Below are positions 51,646-59,977 of a DNA stretch of 64,000 nt, one piece after another. Source of the DNA: Xenorhabdus kozodoii (GTDB taxonomy: Bacteria > Pseudomonadota > Gammaproteobacteria > Enterobacterales > Enterobacteriaceae); the NCBI RefSeq assembly GCF_002632875.1, contig NZ_NJCX01000010.1, positions 80,822 to 144,821 of the forward strand, given 5' to 3'. The translations under genes were made by a program, and so were the position numbers. The notes beneath the pieces were generated by a model. The model was not told where the DNA came from. It did not search any database and saw only the letters and a list, made by a program, of their open reading frames with translations. Position 1 is the first letter of the stretch. Each line of letters opens with the position of its first letter.

Positions 51646-52295
51646 CACTGTTGTTGTGGCTGTTGTGGTGCTTGCTCTTCAGAAACGGGATTAGCCTGGG
51701 TGGCGCCATAATTTTTTTCCGTGTGAATGCGTCGAGCGAGTTCATATTGCTGCAACATCGCATCAATCCGTTTATTGCTTTCTCGCACTTGCATACTCAA
51801 ATCGCCACCAAAAGTTTCTTCTTCGACTGGCGTCGCTAAACCCACTGTTGAGGCGGTTCCCATCACAGGCAACGTGTTAAAAGCTGGCGCTTCAAATTGG
51901 CTATCTGTTTCAACACTATTATCGCCATTATTATATTGTTGGACACCGGCAATCACCGCCAACGATACGCAAGCTGCAACACCTATTTGTGCAATTTGGC
52001 TCTTCCATGTGCGAATGTTGTTCCAAAACGGCATATTAGCCCATGTTTCGGGTTTTGGCTGAGATTCCAAAACCGCCGCCGGGTTAATATGGATGGGTTC
52101 TTTTTCAAGTGCCAAAGCTACTCGACTCGCAATATCCACATGTAATACATTACCCACATCGCCACGCAGTACATCACGCACAAGGTGATATCGTTCCCAC
52201 TGTTTCTGCATGACCGCATCTTCAGAGACCCAATGAACTACTTCACTATCAAGAGCTTCTCCATCCATTAATGCGGAAAGTTTTTCTCTTTGCAT
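51645..52295 (-). CDS. rseA: Anti-sigma-E factor RseA
   Basis: A 216-residue inner-membrane anti-sigma factor. The cytoplasmic N-terminus (MQREKLSALMDGEALDSEVV) sequesters RpoE. A single membrane helix (IAQIGVAACVSLAVIAGVQQ) leads to a periplasmic domain ending in a Gln/Pro-rich tail (QQPQQQ) which, in E. coli RseA, is bound by the DegS/RseP relay. It follows rpoE by 42 bp and overlaps rseB. Confidence 0.96.
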   Translation of the reverse strand: MQREKLSALMDGEALDSEVVHWVSEDAVMQKQWERYHLVRDVLRGDVGNVLHVDIASRVALALEKEPIHINPAAVLESQPKPETWANMPFWNNIRTWKSQIAQIGVAACVSLAVIAGVQQYNNGDNSVETDSQFEAPAFNTLPVMGTASTVGLATPVEEETFGGDLSMQVRESNKRIDAMLQQYELARRIHTEKNYGATQANPVSEEQAPQQPQQQ

Positions 52296-52337
52296 GCCAA
52301 AGTACCCTTAAGTATTGTTTTGCCCAACCCTGTTCCA

Positions 52338-52913
52338 CTATTGTTGGATCAATGGTTGAACTTTATTATCAATTGCTTCTCTTGCCCGAAAAATTCGTGA
52401 ACGCACAGTGCCTACAGGACATTCCATGATGTCGGCTATTTCTTCATAGCTCAACCCCTCTAACTCCCTCAACGTAATCGCTACCCGCAAATCTTCTGGC
52501 AGCGATTCGATCGTGCGAAAAACCACTTCCTTTAATTCTTCAGACAACATTAAGTTCTCAGGGTTCGAAATTTCTTTTAATGAATTCGACGTATCATAAT
52601 TTTCTGCGTCGTTGGCATCCAGATCATTGGATGGTGGACGACGTCCCTGAGCAACTAAATAATTTTTCGCAGTGTTAACGGCAATACGGTACAACCATGT
52701 ATAAAAAGCACTGTCACCCCGGAAAGAAGACAGTGCCCGATAAGTCTTAATGAAAACCTCTTGAGCAACATCAGGAACGTCGCCTTGAGGTACGTAACGA
52801 GCTATCAAACTCGCTACTTTGTGCTGGTATCTCATCACCAGCAAATTAAATGCCTTTTGGTCGCCCTTCTGGACTCGTTCAATCAGCATTTGATCCGTTA
52901 ACTGCTCGCTCAT
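52338..52913 (-). CDS. rpoE: RNA polymerase sigma-E factor
   Basis: A 191-residue extracytoplasmic-function sigma factor (same length as E. coli). Region 2 (AFNLLVMRYQHKVASLIARYV, VAQEVFIKTYRAL) and region 4 (GLSYEEIADIMECPVGTVRSRIFRARE) are intact. It controls the response to envelope misfolding. A matching autoregulated sigma-E promoter lies about 90 bp upstream. In E. coli nadB is divergent from rpoE; here trmN6 comes next and nadB is absent. Confidence 0.98.
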   Translation of the reverse strand: MSEQLTDQMLIERVQKGDQKAFNLLVMRYQHKVASLIARYVPQGDVPDVAQEVFIKTYRALSSFRGDSAFYTWLYRIAVNTAKNYLVAQGRRPPSNDLDANDAENYDTSNSLKEISNPENLMLSEELKEVVFRTIESLPEDLRVAITLRELEGLSYEEIADIMECPVGTVRSRIFRAREAIDNKVQPLIQQ

Positions 52914-52996
52914 CCGAGGTTCACTCTCCTGAGGTAAAACTCCACATTTATACTTAAATTAAACCAATATGATGCTCTAATTTCCCGAACAAGCAT
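52910..52996 (-). CDS. Candidate upstream ORF overlapping rpoE (RseD-like)
   Basis: An ATG at 52996 opens a 28-codon frame (MLVREIRASYWFNLSIN then VEFYLRRVNLG) whose TGA overlaps the rpoE ATG in an ATGA. The frame stays open upstream to a TAA near 53062. E. coli has a 51-codon ORF rseD overlapping rpoE whose translation is coupled to it and targeted by CsrA; this could be the equivalent. The predicted sigma-E transcript would begin near 52994, just below this ATG, so only longer transcripts would carry it. No clear ribosome binding site is seen. Confidence 0.35.
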   Translation of the reverse strand: MLVREIRASYWFNLSINVEFYLRRVNLG

Positions 52997-52999
52997 GAC

Positions 53000-53027
53000 T
53001 TTGAGTATCAATTTATTGTGAAGTTCA
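53000..53027 (-). promoter_or_regulatory. Sigma-E promoter of rpoE
   Basis: Minus-strand TGAACTT (53021-53027) and TCAAA (53000-53004) are separated by 16 bp, matching the sigma-E consensus GGAACTT-N16-TCNAA. It would make rpoE autoregulated. Confidence 0.85.
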
Positions 53028-53192
53028 ACGTTAGCTGTAATTTTAATGGCAACCGCCTGTTATTCTCGTATTGCATCTGTCTAAATCATAGCCACTATTT
53101 TACAGGGCACGCGATTTTAATCTGAGAAAAAGAAAACTCTTGTTTTATTGTAGCGAAAAATATAATTCGCCATCTCAATAGTGCTAACATTA

Positions 53193-53960
53193 TCAATAAT
53201 AAAGATAAAAATCCGTTACTAACTGACGAAATTCGTCTGAGTATGAGCCATCCGAAGAACGAATTGTTAACTCACTCACTTGAGTATCTCGTTCTTGTAG
53301 TGACAATCCCAGCAATAGACGATGCAACGGCTTCCCTTGCCTGTCACGAACATTGACTCGGAAATGGGTAAACCATCCCAAACCTGACGCCATTTTTTCA
53401 AATTGTTCACCAATGTTATAAGGCAGTACCAAACAAAATAACCCCGTCGGGGTAATCAACGCCTGCACACACGCCAGCAATCCTTGATGCGTCAATGATT
53501 CCGTATAACGAGCCTGATTACGCGCTTCGTTTCGGCATGCATTAGCCGGCTCAAAGTAGGGAGGATTGCTAACAATCAAATCATATTGGAGATCAATGTT
53601 TCGTAACTCATTTTGCTGAACATGTTGTCGCACGAAATCATGAATATCCCGCTGATATACCGTAATGCGGGAAGACCACGGTGATTGCTGCGCATTATCA
53701 ACGGCCTGCATAGCAGCAAGTGCGTCCAGCTCCACTGCATCAATAATAGTCTCTTCTTTTGTACGTTGGGCGATCATTAACGCAATCAAACCACTACCAC
53801 ATCCAATATCCAGACATCTTTTCCTGTTATATACTGGCGCCCAGGTTCCCAATAACACACCATCCGTCCCGACTTTCATCGCACATTTATCATGTCCAAC
53901 AAAAAACTGTTTAAATGTAAAACCACCGCGGCGAAAAGCGGGTTTCTGTATCGATGCCAT
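53193..53960 (-). CDS. trmN: tRNA1(Val) A37 N6-methyltransferase TrmN6
   Basis: A 255-residue Rossmann-fold methyltransferase (E. coli YfiC). SAM-binding CLDIGCGSGLIALM and the adenine N6 motif NPPYF are intact. It methylates A37 of tRNA-Val. It is divergent from srmB, with 140 bp between the genes, as in E. coli. Confidence 0.95.
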   Translation of the reverse strand: MASIQKPAFRRGGFTFKQFFVGHDKCAMKVGTDGVLLGTWAPVYNRKRCLDIGCGSGLIALMIAQRTKEETIIDAVELDALAAMQAVDNAQQSPWSSRITVYQRDIHDFVRQHVQQNELRNIDLQYDLIVSNPPYFEPANACRNEARNQARYTESLTHQGLLACVQALITPTGLFCLVLPYNIGEQFEKMASGLGWFTHFRVNVRDRQGKPLHRLLLGLSLQERDTQVSELTIRSSDGSYSDEFRQLVTDFYLYY

Positions 53961-54103
53961 GACCTATATCTGCTGAAATGAGAATTTGTCATAGCATAAA
54001 TCTTATGGCCTACGGATCAAAGCAACCTGCTTATTGGATGCTTTTATAGGGTGAAGAATGCGCCTAACCCGTTTATAATCTGCGGCCCTAACAGAGGTAT
54101 ATG

Positions 54104-55444
54104 ATGACTGCGACAAATTTTTCCGAATTCGAACTTGATGAAACCCTGCTTGAAGCACTGAATGAAAAAGGCTATGAACGCCCGACCGCCATTCAGGCGG
54201 CCGCCATTCCTGCGGCCATGGAAGGACGGGATGTATTAGGTTCTGCGCCAACCGGGACAGGCAAAACGGCGGCTTTCCTGCTGCCGGCACTACAGCACTT
54301 ACTGGATTTTCCTCGCAAAAAATCAGGGCCTCCGCGTATCCTGATTTTGACGCCAACCCGTGAACTGGCCATGCAGGTTGCAGAACAGGCAAAAGAACTC
54401 GCGGCCCATACACATTTGGACATTGCCACCATAACCGGTGGTGTTGCCTATATGAATCACGCGGAAGTATTTAGTGAAAACCAGGATATTGTTGTCGCAA
54501 CGACAGGGCGGTTGCTGCAATACATCAAAGAAGAAAACTTCGACTGCCGTGCAGTAGAGACGCTGATCCTTGATGAAGCCGATCGCATGCTGGATATGGG
54601 CTTTGCCAATGATGTCGAAACTATTGCAGGTGAAACCCGCTGGCGCAAACAAACGTTATTATTCTCCGCAACGCTGGAAGGGGAAGCCATCCGTGATTTT
54701 GCCACGCGCCTGTTAACGGATCCCGTTGAGATCGATGCCGAACCTTCTCGCCGCGAGCGCAAGCGAATTCAGCAATTTTATTATCGGGCGGATTCGTTAG
54801 AGCATAAAACCGCTTTGCTGTGTCACCTTCTCCAACAACCCGATGTGACTAAGTCCATTGTTTTCGTACGTAAACGAGAGCGAGTACGTGAACTTGTTGA
54901 TTGGCTGAGCCAGGCAGGCATTCAGGCCGCTTTCCTTGAGGGGGAAATGGTGCAAGCCAAGCGTACAGATGCCGTCAGACGCTTGAATGATGGTAAGGTC
55001 AACGTTCTGGTCGCAACCGACGTAGCCTCCCGTGGGTTGGATATCGAAAATGTCAGCCACGTCTTTAATTTTGATTTACCGCGTACCTCAGATGTTTACT
55101 TGCACCGAATTGGGCGTACTGCCCGCGCAGGCCGTAAAGGAACCGCCATTGCGCTGGTTGAAGCACACGACCACTTACTTTTGGGTAAAGTCAGCCGTTA
55201 CCTCAATGAGCCGTTGAAAATGCGGGTAGTTGATGAGCTTCGTCCACAAACCAAAGCACCCAGTGAGAAAAAGGGCAATAAACCATCCAAAAAAGTATTG
55301 GCAAAACGTATAGAGAAGAAAAAAACAGAAGAAACGAAGAAAAACCGCGTTAAAGTTCGCCATCGCGACAGAAAAAATATCGGTAAACGCCGTACTTCTT
55401 CTGACAAATCCAAACCAGAATTAATTGAATCCAGCAATGATTAA
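54104..55444 (+). CDS. srmB: ATP-dependent RNA helicase SrmB
   Basis: A 446-residue DEAD-box helicase (444 in E. coli) for 50S ribosome assembly. Motifs APTGTGKT, PTRELAMQ, DEAD, SAT, and HRIGRTARAGR are present, followed by a basic C-terminal tail (KKVLAKRIEKKK). I prefer ATG 54104 to the ATG one codon earlier, because AGAGG then sits 6 nt upstream and the N-terminus matches the family. A TATAAT-like box lies at about 54074-54079. Confidence 0.96.
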   Translation: MTATNFSEFELDETLLEALNEKGYERPTAIQAAAIPAAMEGRDVLGSAPTGTGKTAAFLLPALQHLLDFPRKKSGPPRILILTPTRELAMQVAEQAKELAAHTHLDIATITGGVAYMNHAEVFSENQDIVVATTGRLLQYIKEENFDCRAVETLILDEADRMLDMGFANDVETIAGETRWRKQTLLFSATLEGEAIRDFATRLLTDPVEIDAEPSRRERKRIQQFYYRADSLEHKTALLCHLLQQPDVTKSIVFVRKRERVRELVDWLSQAGIQAAFLEGEMVQAKRTDAVRRLNDGKVNVLVATDVASRGLDIENVSHVFNFDLPRTSDVYLHRIGRTARAGRKGTAIALVEAHDHLLLGKVSRYLNEPLKMRVVDELRPQTKAPSEKKGNKPSKKVLAKRIEKKKTEETKKNRVKVRHRDRKNIGKRRTSSDKSKPELIESSND

Positions 55445-55563
55445 TTCTAGCAATTATCAATTGTAACAATCGGTTGTACAAATCGGTCGTAGAAATTGAT
55501 TGCAGAAATGGGCGAAGCCATGCAATGAATTCGCCCATCTTCTGGCAGGCTGAACCCTAAATA

Positions 55564-56607
55564 TTACCCAGCATAATACCGTTCACTTTGTTGTGGTGTG
55601 GTATCAGTCGCTGTAGCATCCGTTGACGCCAGCAGGGTATTGCCCTTGTCCAACCAAGGCTTTTGCTCCGCCATCAATTCGAGGACGGCTTCCAAAAAAT
55701 GCGCTTTAAAGACATGTAAGCCATATCGATTAGGCAAGATGACATCCCATACGTTCTCCAATTCATATTCATACTTAAGTTCTATTGTATGTCCCATCGG
55801 TTGATCCAGTGGCAATGTTTTTTGCAAATTACCCAGCCAATCGTGTTCAACGGCATAATGGCGTATCAAGCCACTGTCAGCCATTTCACGAGCGACTTCG
55901 GGTGATATTCCCATATATTTCAATGTCGCGTCAGAAACACTCACAGAATTGTAGATAACGGCGGGTTTTCCGGTTGTCAATGCGGCCACTGTTGCTAATC
56001 CCCCCCCTAATGAGTGCCCTGTGAAAACTACATTTTCCCCAAATACCCCTAGCGCCTTATGTGCCAAGTCTACCGCTTGGTTATATTGCTTTTCATTGTA
56101 ACCAAGTCCCTGACGAATACTGACCATAAAGTCCTTTAGTTCATTCGAACCCGTGAAAGAGACAATATATAGCCCCTTGTTATGGTATACCCCGGCCTGA
56201 AACCCTGTTGAATAATCATTCAGGGTGTCGGGATCAATGCCTACTTTTAATAAATCTTCATCAGACAGACGTTCATAATCGCCAATCCCTAAACTACTTT
56301 GCCGATAAACATCACGGGTAAGCAGCGTCAAGGTATAATCGACCCGTTTCGATTGTTTTCCCGCAATATCATTGGCTTCCAATCCAGGCACTGCCATCGC
56401 ACTGGCATTTGAGTTGCTCACCAATGATTGATAGAGCGCATTAACCTGTTTGGTGTTTTCTGAAAGCGAAATGTTTGGGGGAGAAATAGGATTAACTTTG
56501 TCTGGGGGTGGCTGGGCTGAAGAATTAGATTGAGGTTGCAGGGAACTCCCTTGTAATGAATATACCCCTAAGTTACTTAACAAATTGGTATTGATTGATA
56601 AAGTCAT
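55564..56607 (-). CDS. Class-3-type lipase without signal peptide (flagellar regulon)
   Basis: A 347-residue alpha/beta hydrolase with the lipase motif VFTGHSLGGGLATVA and family-like VSFTGSNELKDFM. The N-terminus (MTLSINTNLLSNLGVYSLQG) is polar, Ser/Asn/Leu-rich and lacks a signal peptide, then a Pro/Ser-rich linker. ATG 56607 has a good ribosome binding site (GGGAGA, 6-7 nt). The open frame runs further upstream, but that part lies above a clear sigma-28 promoter at 56661-56687 and is not translated from its transcript. A sigma-28 lipase without signal peptide is reminiscent of Xenorhabdus XlpA, a FliA-controlled lipase thought to leave by the flagellar export apparatus; I have not been able to compare sequences. 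It replaces E. coli genes yfiE/eamB between srmB and grcA. Confidence 0.8.
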   Translation of the reverse strand: MTLSINTNLLSNLGVYSLQGSSLQPQSNSSAQPPPDKVNPISPPNISLSENTKQVNALYQSLVSNSNASAMAVPGLEANDIAGKQSKRVDYTLTLLTRDVYRQSSLGIGDYERLSDEDLLKVGIDPDTLNDYSTGFQAGVYHNKGLYIVSFTGSNELKDFMVSIRQGLGYNEKQYNQAVDLAHKALGVFGENVVFTGHSLGGGLATVAALTTGKPAVIYNSVSVSDATLKYMGISPEVAREMADSGLIRHYAVEHDWLGNLQKTLPLDQPMGHTIELKYEYELENVWDVILPNRYGLHVFKAHFLEAVLELMAEQKPWLDKGNTLLASTDATATDTTPQQSERYYAG

Positions 56608-56660
56608 AAAGTTCTCCCATAGATTATTCAAGTTTGATGCAATTAAAAAACCTAAACTCT

Positions 56661-56687
56661 CTATCGGCAGAATGATTAACAAATTTA
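56661..56687 (-). promoter_or_regulatory. Sigma-28 (FliA) promoter of the lipase gene
   Basis: Minus-strand TAAA (56684-56687), a 15-bp spacer and GCCGATAG (56661-56668) match the consensus TAAA-N15-GCCGATAA except the last base. Transcription would start about 45 nt before the lipase ATG. Confidence 0.85.
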
Positions 56688-56768
56688 AAACAATTTTAAT
56701 TTTTAATTAACAAAATAAATTTCCATAACTTAAATATGGGATTGTATTTTCTCGTTTATGCCAATAAA

Positions 56769-56792
56769 AAAGGGAGTATTCATTCTCCCTTT
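56769..56792 (-). terminator. Terminator of grcA
   Basis: AAAGGGAG / CTCCCTTT stem with 8-nt loop, followed on the minus strand by TTTATTGG. Confidence 0.85.
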
Positions 56793-56815
56793 GGACTTTT
56801 TGCTTGGTATAAAAA

Positions 56816-57199
56816 TTACATACTTTCTGTAAAAGTACGCGCAATCACATCGCGCTGCTGTTCTGGGGTCAGTGAGTTAAAGCGCACAGCATAACCGGAT
56901 ACGCGAATAGTAAGCTGAGGGTATTTTTCGGGATGTTTGACTGCGTCTTCCAACGTTTCACGCCGCAGAACATTAACATTCAGATGTTGCCCGCCTTCGA
57001 CACGTACAGTCGGTTCAATTTCTAGCGGGATCTCGCGATACTCAAACTGCCCCAACTCCTGTTTATCAATAATCTGGCCTTCATCGTAATCTGCTTTGGC
57101 ACAGATACAACGCGCTTCATTTTTTTCATCATCCAACAGCCAAAAAGAGTTCATCAATGCAGCGTTGTCAGATTGGGTAATTTGAATCCCAGTAATCAT
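56816..57199 (-). CDS. grcA: Autonomous glycyl radical cofactor GrcA (YfiD)
   Basis: A 127-residue protein (same length as E. coli) that replaces the C-terminal glycyl-radical domain of oxygen-damaged pyruvate formate-lyase. The radical Gly is in [15 protein letters not shown]. An FNR site centred near -41.5 with a TATACA -10 indicates anaerobic induction. It ends with a terminator, before the lipase gene. Confidence 0.97.
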   Translation of the reverse strand: MITGIQITQSDNAALMNSFWLLDDEKNEARCICAKADYDEGQIIDKQELGQFEYREIPLEIEPTVRVEGGQHLNVNVLRRETLEDAVKHPEKYPQLTIRVSGYAVRFNSLTPEQQRDVIARTFTESM

Positions 57200-57271
57200 T
57201 TATACCTCCAACATCATCATTTTGGTTATTTAGCCAAGCCATTATTTAATCAACCATCATTCTTGGTTTCC

Positions 57272-57277
57272 TGTATA
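57272..57277 (-). promoter_or_regulatory. grcA -10 element
   Basis: Minus-strand TATACA, placed so that transcription starts near 57265, about 41.5 bp below the centre of the FNR site, as in class II FNR promoters. Confidence 0.6.
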
Positions 57278-57299
57278 CCAGCCCAAATGAGAAGATTCT

Positions 57300-57313
57300 T
57301 TGATTGTAATCAA
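57300..57313. promoter_or_regulatory. FNR binding site of grcA
   Basis: TTGAT-TGTA-ATCAA is a perfect FNR consensus (TTGAT-N4-ATCAA). No equally good second site was found farther upstream. Confidence 0.9.
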
Positions 57314-57534
57314 CTAATTTTATAAGGTTATTAATGGGGAAATTATAACACCATGTTTTAAATCATTTTTTATGGACAGCCTGAATAAAATTATTTTTAT
57401 ATATTTTCAAAAAAAATGATAAAAACAGATTTTCATTCTGGAAATTCAGCGTGGATTAGGATCTGAGGGTTTCCCTATCCCAAGGGAATCGGTAAGCTTA
57501 AGCCATCTGATAATCATCTAGAAAGGGATTGGCT

Positions 57535-58215
57535 ATGTCCGCACCTCTCACATGGCACGATGTCATCGGCAATGAAAAGAAGCAGCCTTATTTTATTGAT
57601 ACAATCAATTATGTTACCCATGAACGTCAGGCTGGAAAAACCATTTATCCGCCTCAGAAAGATATTTTCAACGCATTCCGCTATACCGAATTGGCTGATG
57701 TAAGAGTGGTGATTTTGGGACAAGATCCTTACCACGGCCCGAACCAAGCCCATGGCCTGGCTTTTTCTGTACAACCAGGCATTCCTGCGCCACCTTCTCT
57801 CGTCAATATGTACAAAGAGCTGGAAGCGGATATTGCTGGATTCACTCGCCCCGATCACGGTTGCCTGATCAGTTGGGCAAAACAGGGGGTGCTATTGCTC
57901 AATACCGTGCTCACCGTTGAACGCGGCAATGCACATTCCCATGCCCATTTAGGGTGGGAAACCTTTACTGACAAAGTTATTGCAGCAATCAATGAACATC
58001 GTAGCGGGGTCATTTTCTTGCTTTGGGGATCTCATGCCCAGAAAAAAGGCCGTTTTATTGATACCCAACGCCATCATGTATTAAAAGCACCACACCCTTC
58101 CCCTTTGTCTGCCCATCGTGGTTTTTTAGGCTGTAAGCATTTTTCGCAGGCCAACAATCTGTTGGAAGCTCAAGGATTATCGCCAATAGACTGGAAACCT
58201 CAATTGCCCCAATAA
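57535..58215 (+). CDS. ung: Uracil-DNA glycosylase
   Basis: A 226-residue base-excision enzyme removing uracil from DNA. Water-activating GQDPYHGP and the DNA-intercalating HPSPLSAHR loop are intact. ATG 57535 is preceded by AAAGGGA; a TTG two codons earlier is less likely. It is divergent from grcA. The next gene downstream is grpE rather than yfiF/trxC as in E. coli. Confidence 0.97.
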   Translation: MSAPLTWHDVIGNEKKQPYFIDTINYVTHERQAGKTIYPPQKDIFNAFRYTELADVRVVILGQDPYHGPNQAHGLAFSVQPGIPAPPSLVNMYKELEADIAGFTRPDHGCLISWAKQGVLLLNTVLTVERGNAHSHAHLGWETFTDKVIAAINEHRSGVIFLLWGSHAQKKGRFIDTQRHHVLKAPHPSPLSAHRGFLGCKHFSQANNLLEAQGLSPIDWKPQLPQ

Positions 58216-58232
58216 CCCATTTTTGCTCACAA

Positions 58233-58259
58233 AAATGCCGCCTTTTAACGGCGGCATTT
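58233..58259 (-). terminator. Terminator of grpE
   Basis: AAATGCCGCC / GGCGGCATTT stem, with TTTTG after it on the minus strand; it also separates the convergent ung and grpE genes. Confidence 0.88.
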
Positions 58260-58279
58260 CATCACGGGATACCGTAGCG

Positions 58280-58861
58280 TTATTTAGAAACAGCAACCAT
58301 TGCAGGACGTAATAGGCGGCCATTTAGGGTATAACCTTTTTGCATCACCAACATCACCTGATTAGGTTCATGCTGTTCAGATTCCATCATGGTCATCGCC
58401 TGATGCACTTCTGGATTGAAAGGGACATTGATGTCACCAACCACTTCAACACCAAACTTACCCACGGCATTAATAAAAGATTTCAGGGTCAGTTCAATAC
58501 CTTCAATCATTGGCTGTAGCGTTTCATTCGTACGATCAGCCACTTCTAATGCACGTTCCAGATTGTCGATAACAGGCAGAAGTTCATTGGCAAATTTTTC
58601 CAATGCAAATTTATGTGCCTTTTCTACATCCAGCTCAGTACGACGGCGAATGTTTTCGATTTCAGCACGTGCACGCAACAACGCATCACGTTCATTAGCC
58701 TGCGCCTGTTTCAGTTGTTCTTCCAGCTCAGCAACACGCGGGTCAACAACGTTTTCAGTCTCTGCCGCGTCTGCCTTTTCCGCATTCATTTGTTGCTCTA
58801 ATACATTTTCTGTATTTTCTGCGACTTGCTCGTCAGGTACTTTTTGGTCTTTACTACTCAT
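58280..58861 (-). CDS. grpE: Nucleotide exchange factor GrpE
   Basis: A 193-residue co-chaperone of DnaK. It has a long N-terminal coiled coil (acidic then [13 protein letters not shown] region), the [37 protein letters not shown] core, and C-terminal beta domain ([20 protein letters not shown]). ATG 58861 matches the family; a longer frame upstream overlaps the sigma-32 promoter and is not used. Heat control through the sigma-32 promoter is expected. Confidence 0.97.
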   Translation of the reverse strand: MSSKDQKVPDEQVAENTENVLEQQMNAEKADAAETENVVDPRVAELEEQLKQAQANERDALLRARAEIENIRRRTELDVEKAHKFALEKFANELLPVIDNLERALEVADRTNETLQPMIEGIELTLKSFINAVGKFGVEVVGDINVPFNPEVHQAMTMMESEQHEPNQVMLVMQKGYTLNGRLLRPAMVAVSK

Positions 58862-58907
58862 GGATATCTCCGCGTATTTTGTATTATCTTCGCCATTTGA
58901 GCTTATT

Positions 58908-58933
58908 ATGGGGATCAAAACGTGGGATTCAAG
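58908..58933 (-). promoter_or_regulatory. Sigma-32 heat-shock promoter of grpE
   Basis: Minus-strand CTTGAA (58928-58933), 14-bp spacer and CCCCAT (58908-58913) match the sigma-32 consensus. Confidence 0.85.
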
Positions 58934-58985
58934 GGAACAATCATCATTGTGAGGGCAAAACCATATGCTGAAGGAAGTAACAGCA

Positions 58986-59864
58986 ATGAATAATGAATTC
59001 AAATGCATCGGTATTGTCGGTCGTCCACGTCATCCTGAAGCGCTGGCCACCCATGAAATGCTGTACCACTGGCTGGTGTCTAAAGGTTATTGCGTCATTG
59101 TGGATAGACAGGTTGCAAAAGACATTAATTTAAAAGACGCCCAGACTGGAGGGTTAACAGAAATTGGTCAGATCGCCGATCTTGTGATTGTTGTCGGTGG
59201 TGATGGCAATATGCTCGGTGCTGCCAGAGTGTTATCGCGTTATGATATCAAAGTCATTGGCATCAACCGAGGTAACTTAGGTTTTTTGACGGATTTAGAT
59301 CCCGATAATGCTTTGCAACAGCTATCCGAAGTTCTGGATGGCGAATATCGGGACGAAAAACGTTTTCTGCTCGAAGCACAAGTGACAAAAACCGGACATA
59401 AATCCCGACGTAGCACTGCACTCAATGAAGTTGTATTACATCCAGGCAAAGTTGCCCATATGATTGAATTTGAAGTCTATATTGATGAGCGCTTCGCTTT
59501 TTCTCAACGTTCAGACGGTTTGATCATAGCAACCCCCACAGGCTCCACTGCCTATTCATTGTCTGCGGGAGGGCCGATATTAACCCCAAACTTGAATGCT
59601 ATCGTGCTAGTCCCGATGTTTCCACATACACTCTCGGCACGCCCTCTCGTTATCAGCAGCGAAAGCAGCATTCGCCTGAAATTCACCCAAAACAGCAGTG
59701 ACTACGAAGTCAGTTGTGACAGCCAGATTGTCCTGCCAATCCAAGATGGTGAAGAAGTGATCATCAAACGCAGTGACTATAATCTGCACTTAATTCATCC
59801 AAAAGATTACAACTACTTCAATACGCTGAGCACAAAACTGGGCTGGTCGAAAAAAATGTTCTAA
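58986..59864 (+). CDS. nadK: NAD kinase
   Basis: A 292-residue enzyme (same length as E. coli) that phosphorylates NAD+ to NADP+. The [11 protein letters not shown] catalytic motif and [13 protein letters not shown] motif are intact. ATG 58986 is 8 nt after AAGGAAG and gives the family N-terminus [12 protein letters not shown]. It is divergent from grpE and 113 bp upstream of recN. Confidence 0.97.
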   Translation: MNNEFKCIGIVGRPRHPEALATHEMLYHWLVSKGYCVIVDRQVAKDINLKDAQTGGLTEIGQIADLVIVVGGDGNMLGAARVLSRYDIKVIGINRGNLGFLTDLDPDNALQQLSEVLDGEYRDEKRFLLEAQVTKTGHKSRRSTALNEVVLHPGKVAHMIEFEVYIDERFAFSQRSDGLIIATPTGSTAYSLSAGGPILTPNLNAIVLVPMFPHTLSARPLVISSESSIRLKFTQNSSDYEVSCDSQIVLPIQDGEEVIIKRSDYNLHLIHPKDYNYFNTLSTKLGWSKKMF

Positions 59865-59884
59865 AAATACGTTTGCCTACTTTA

Positions 59885-59900
59885 CTGTATAAAAAACCAG
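59885..59900. promoter_or_regulatory. LexA box 1 of recN
   Basis: CTGTATAAAAAACCAG fits CTG-N10-CAG with the usual TAT start. Confidence 0.85.
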
Positions 59901-59906
59901 TTTATA

Positions 59907-59922
59907 CTGTATGAAAGCACAG
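59907..59922. promoter_or_regulatory. LexA box 2 of recN
   Basis: CTGTATGAAAGCACAG fits CTG-N10-CAG, two helical turns from box 1, as in E. coli recN. Confidence 0.85.
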
Positions 59923-59943
59923 ACATGTTTTTATGCACAGGGA

Positions 59944-59959
59944 CATGTTTTATATACAG
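59944..59959. promoter_or_regulatory. Possible third LexA box of recN
   Basis: CATGTTTTATATACAG has one good half (TATACAG) and a weak first half (CAT for CTG). Confidence 0.4.
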
Positions 59960-59977
59960 TAAAAAAGGAGGGGCACG

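Larger units (their letters stand above)
57200..57534. other. Divergent regulatory region between grcA and ung
   Basis: A strongly AT-rich interval of 335 bp without genes, holding the FNR-controlled grcA promoter and the ung promoter region. A short inverted repeat TTCCCT/AGGGAA lies just before ung. Confidence 0.6.

Noticed and set aside
58862..59008. 49-residue N-terminal extension of grpE
   Set aside because: It would cover the sigma-32 promoter, and the family starts at the internal MSSKDQK.
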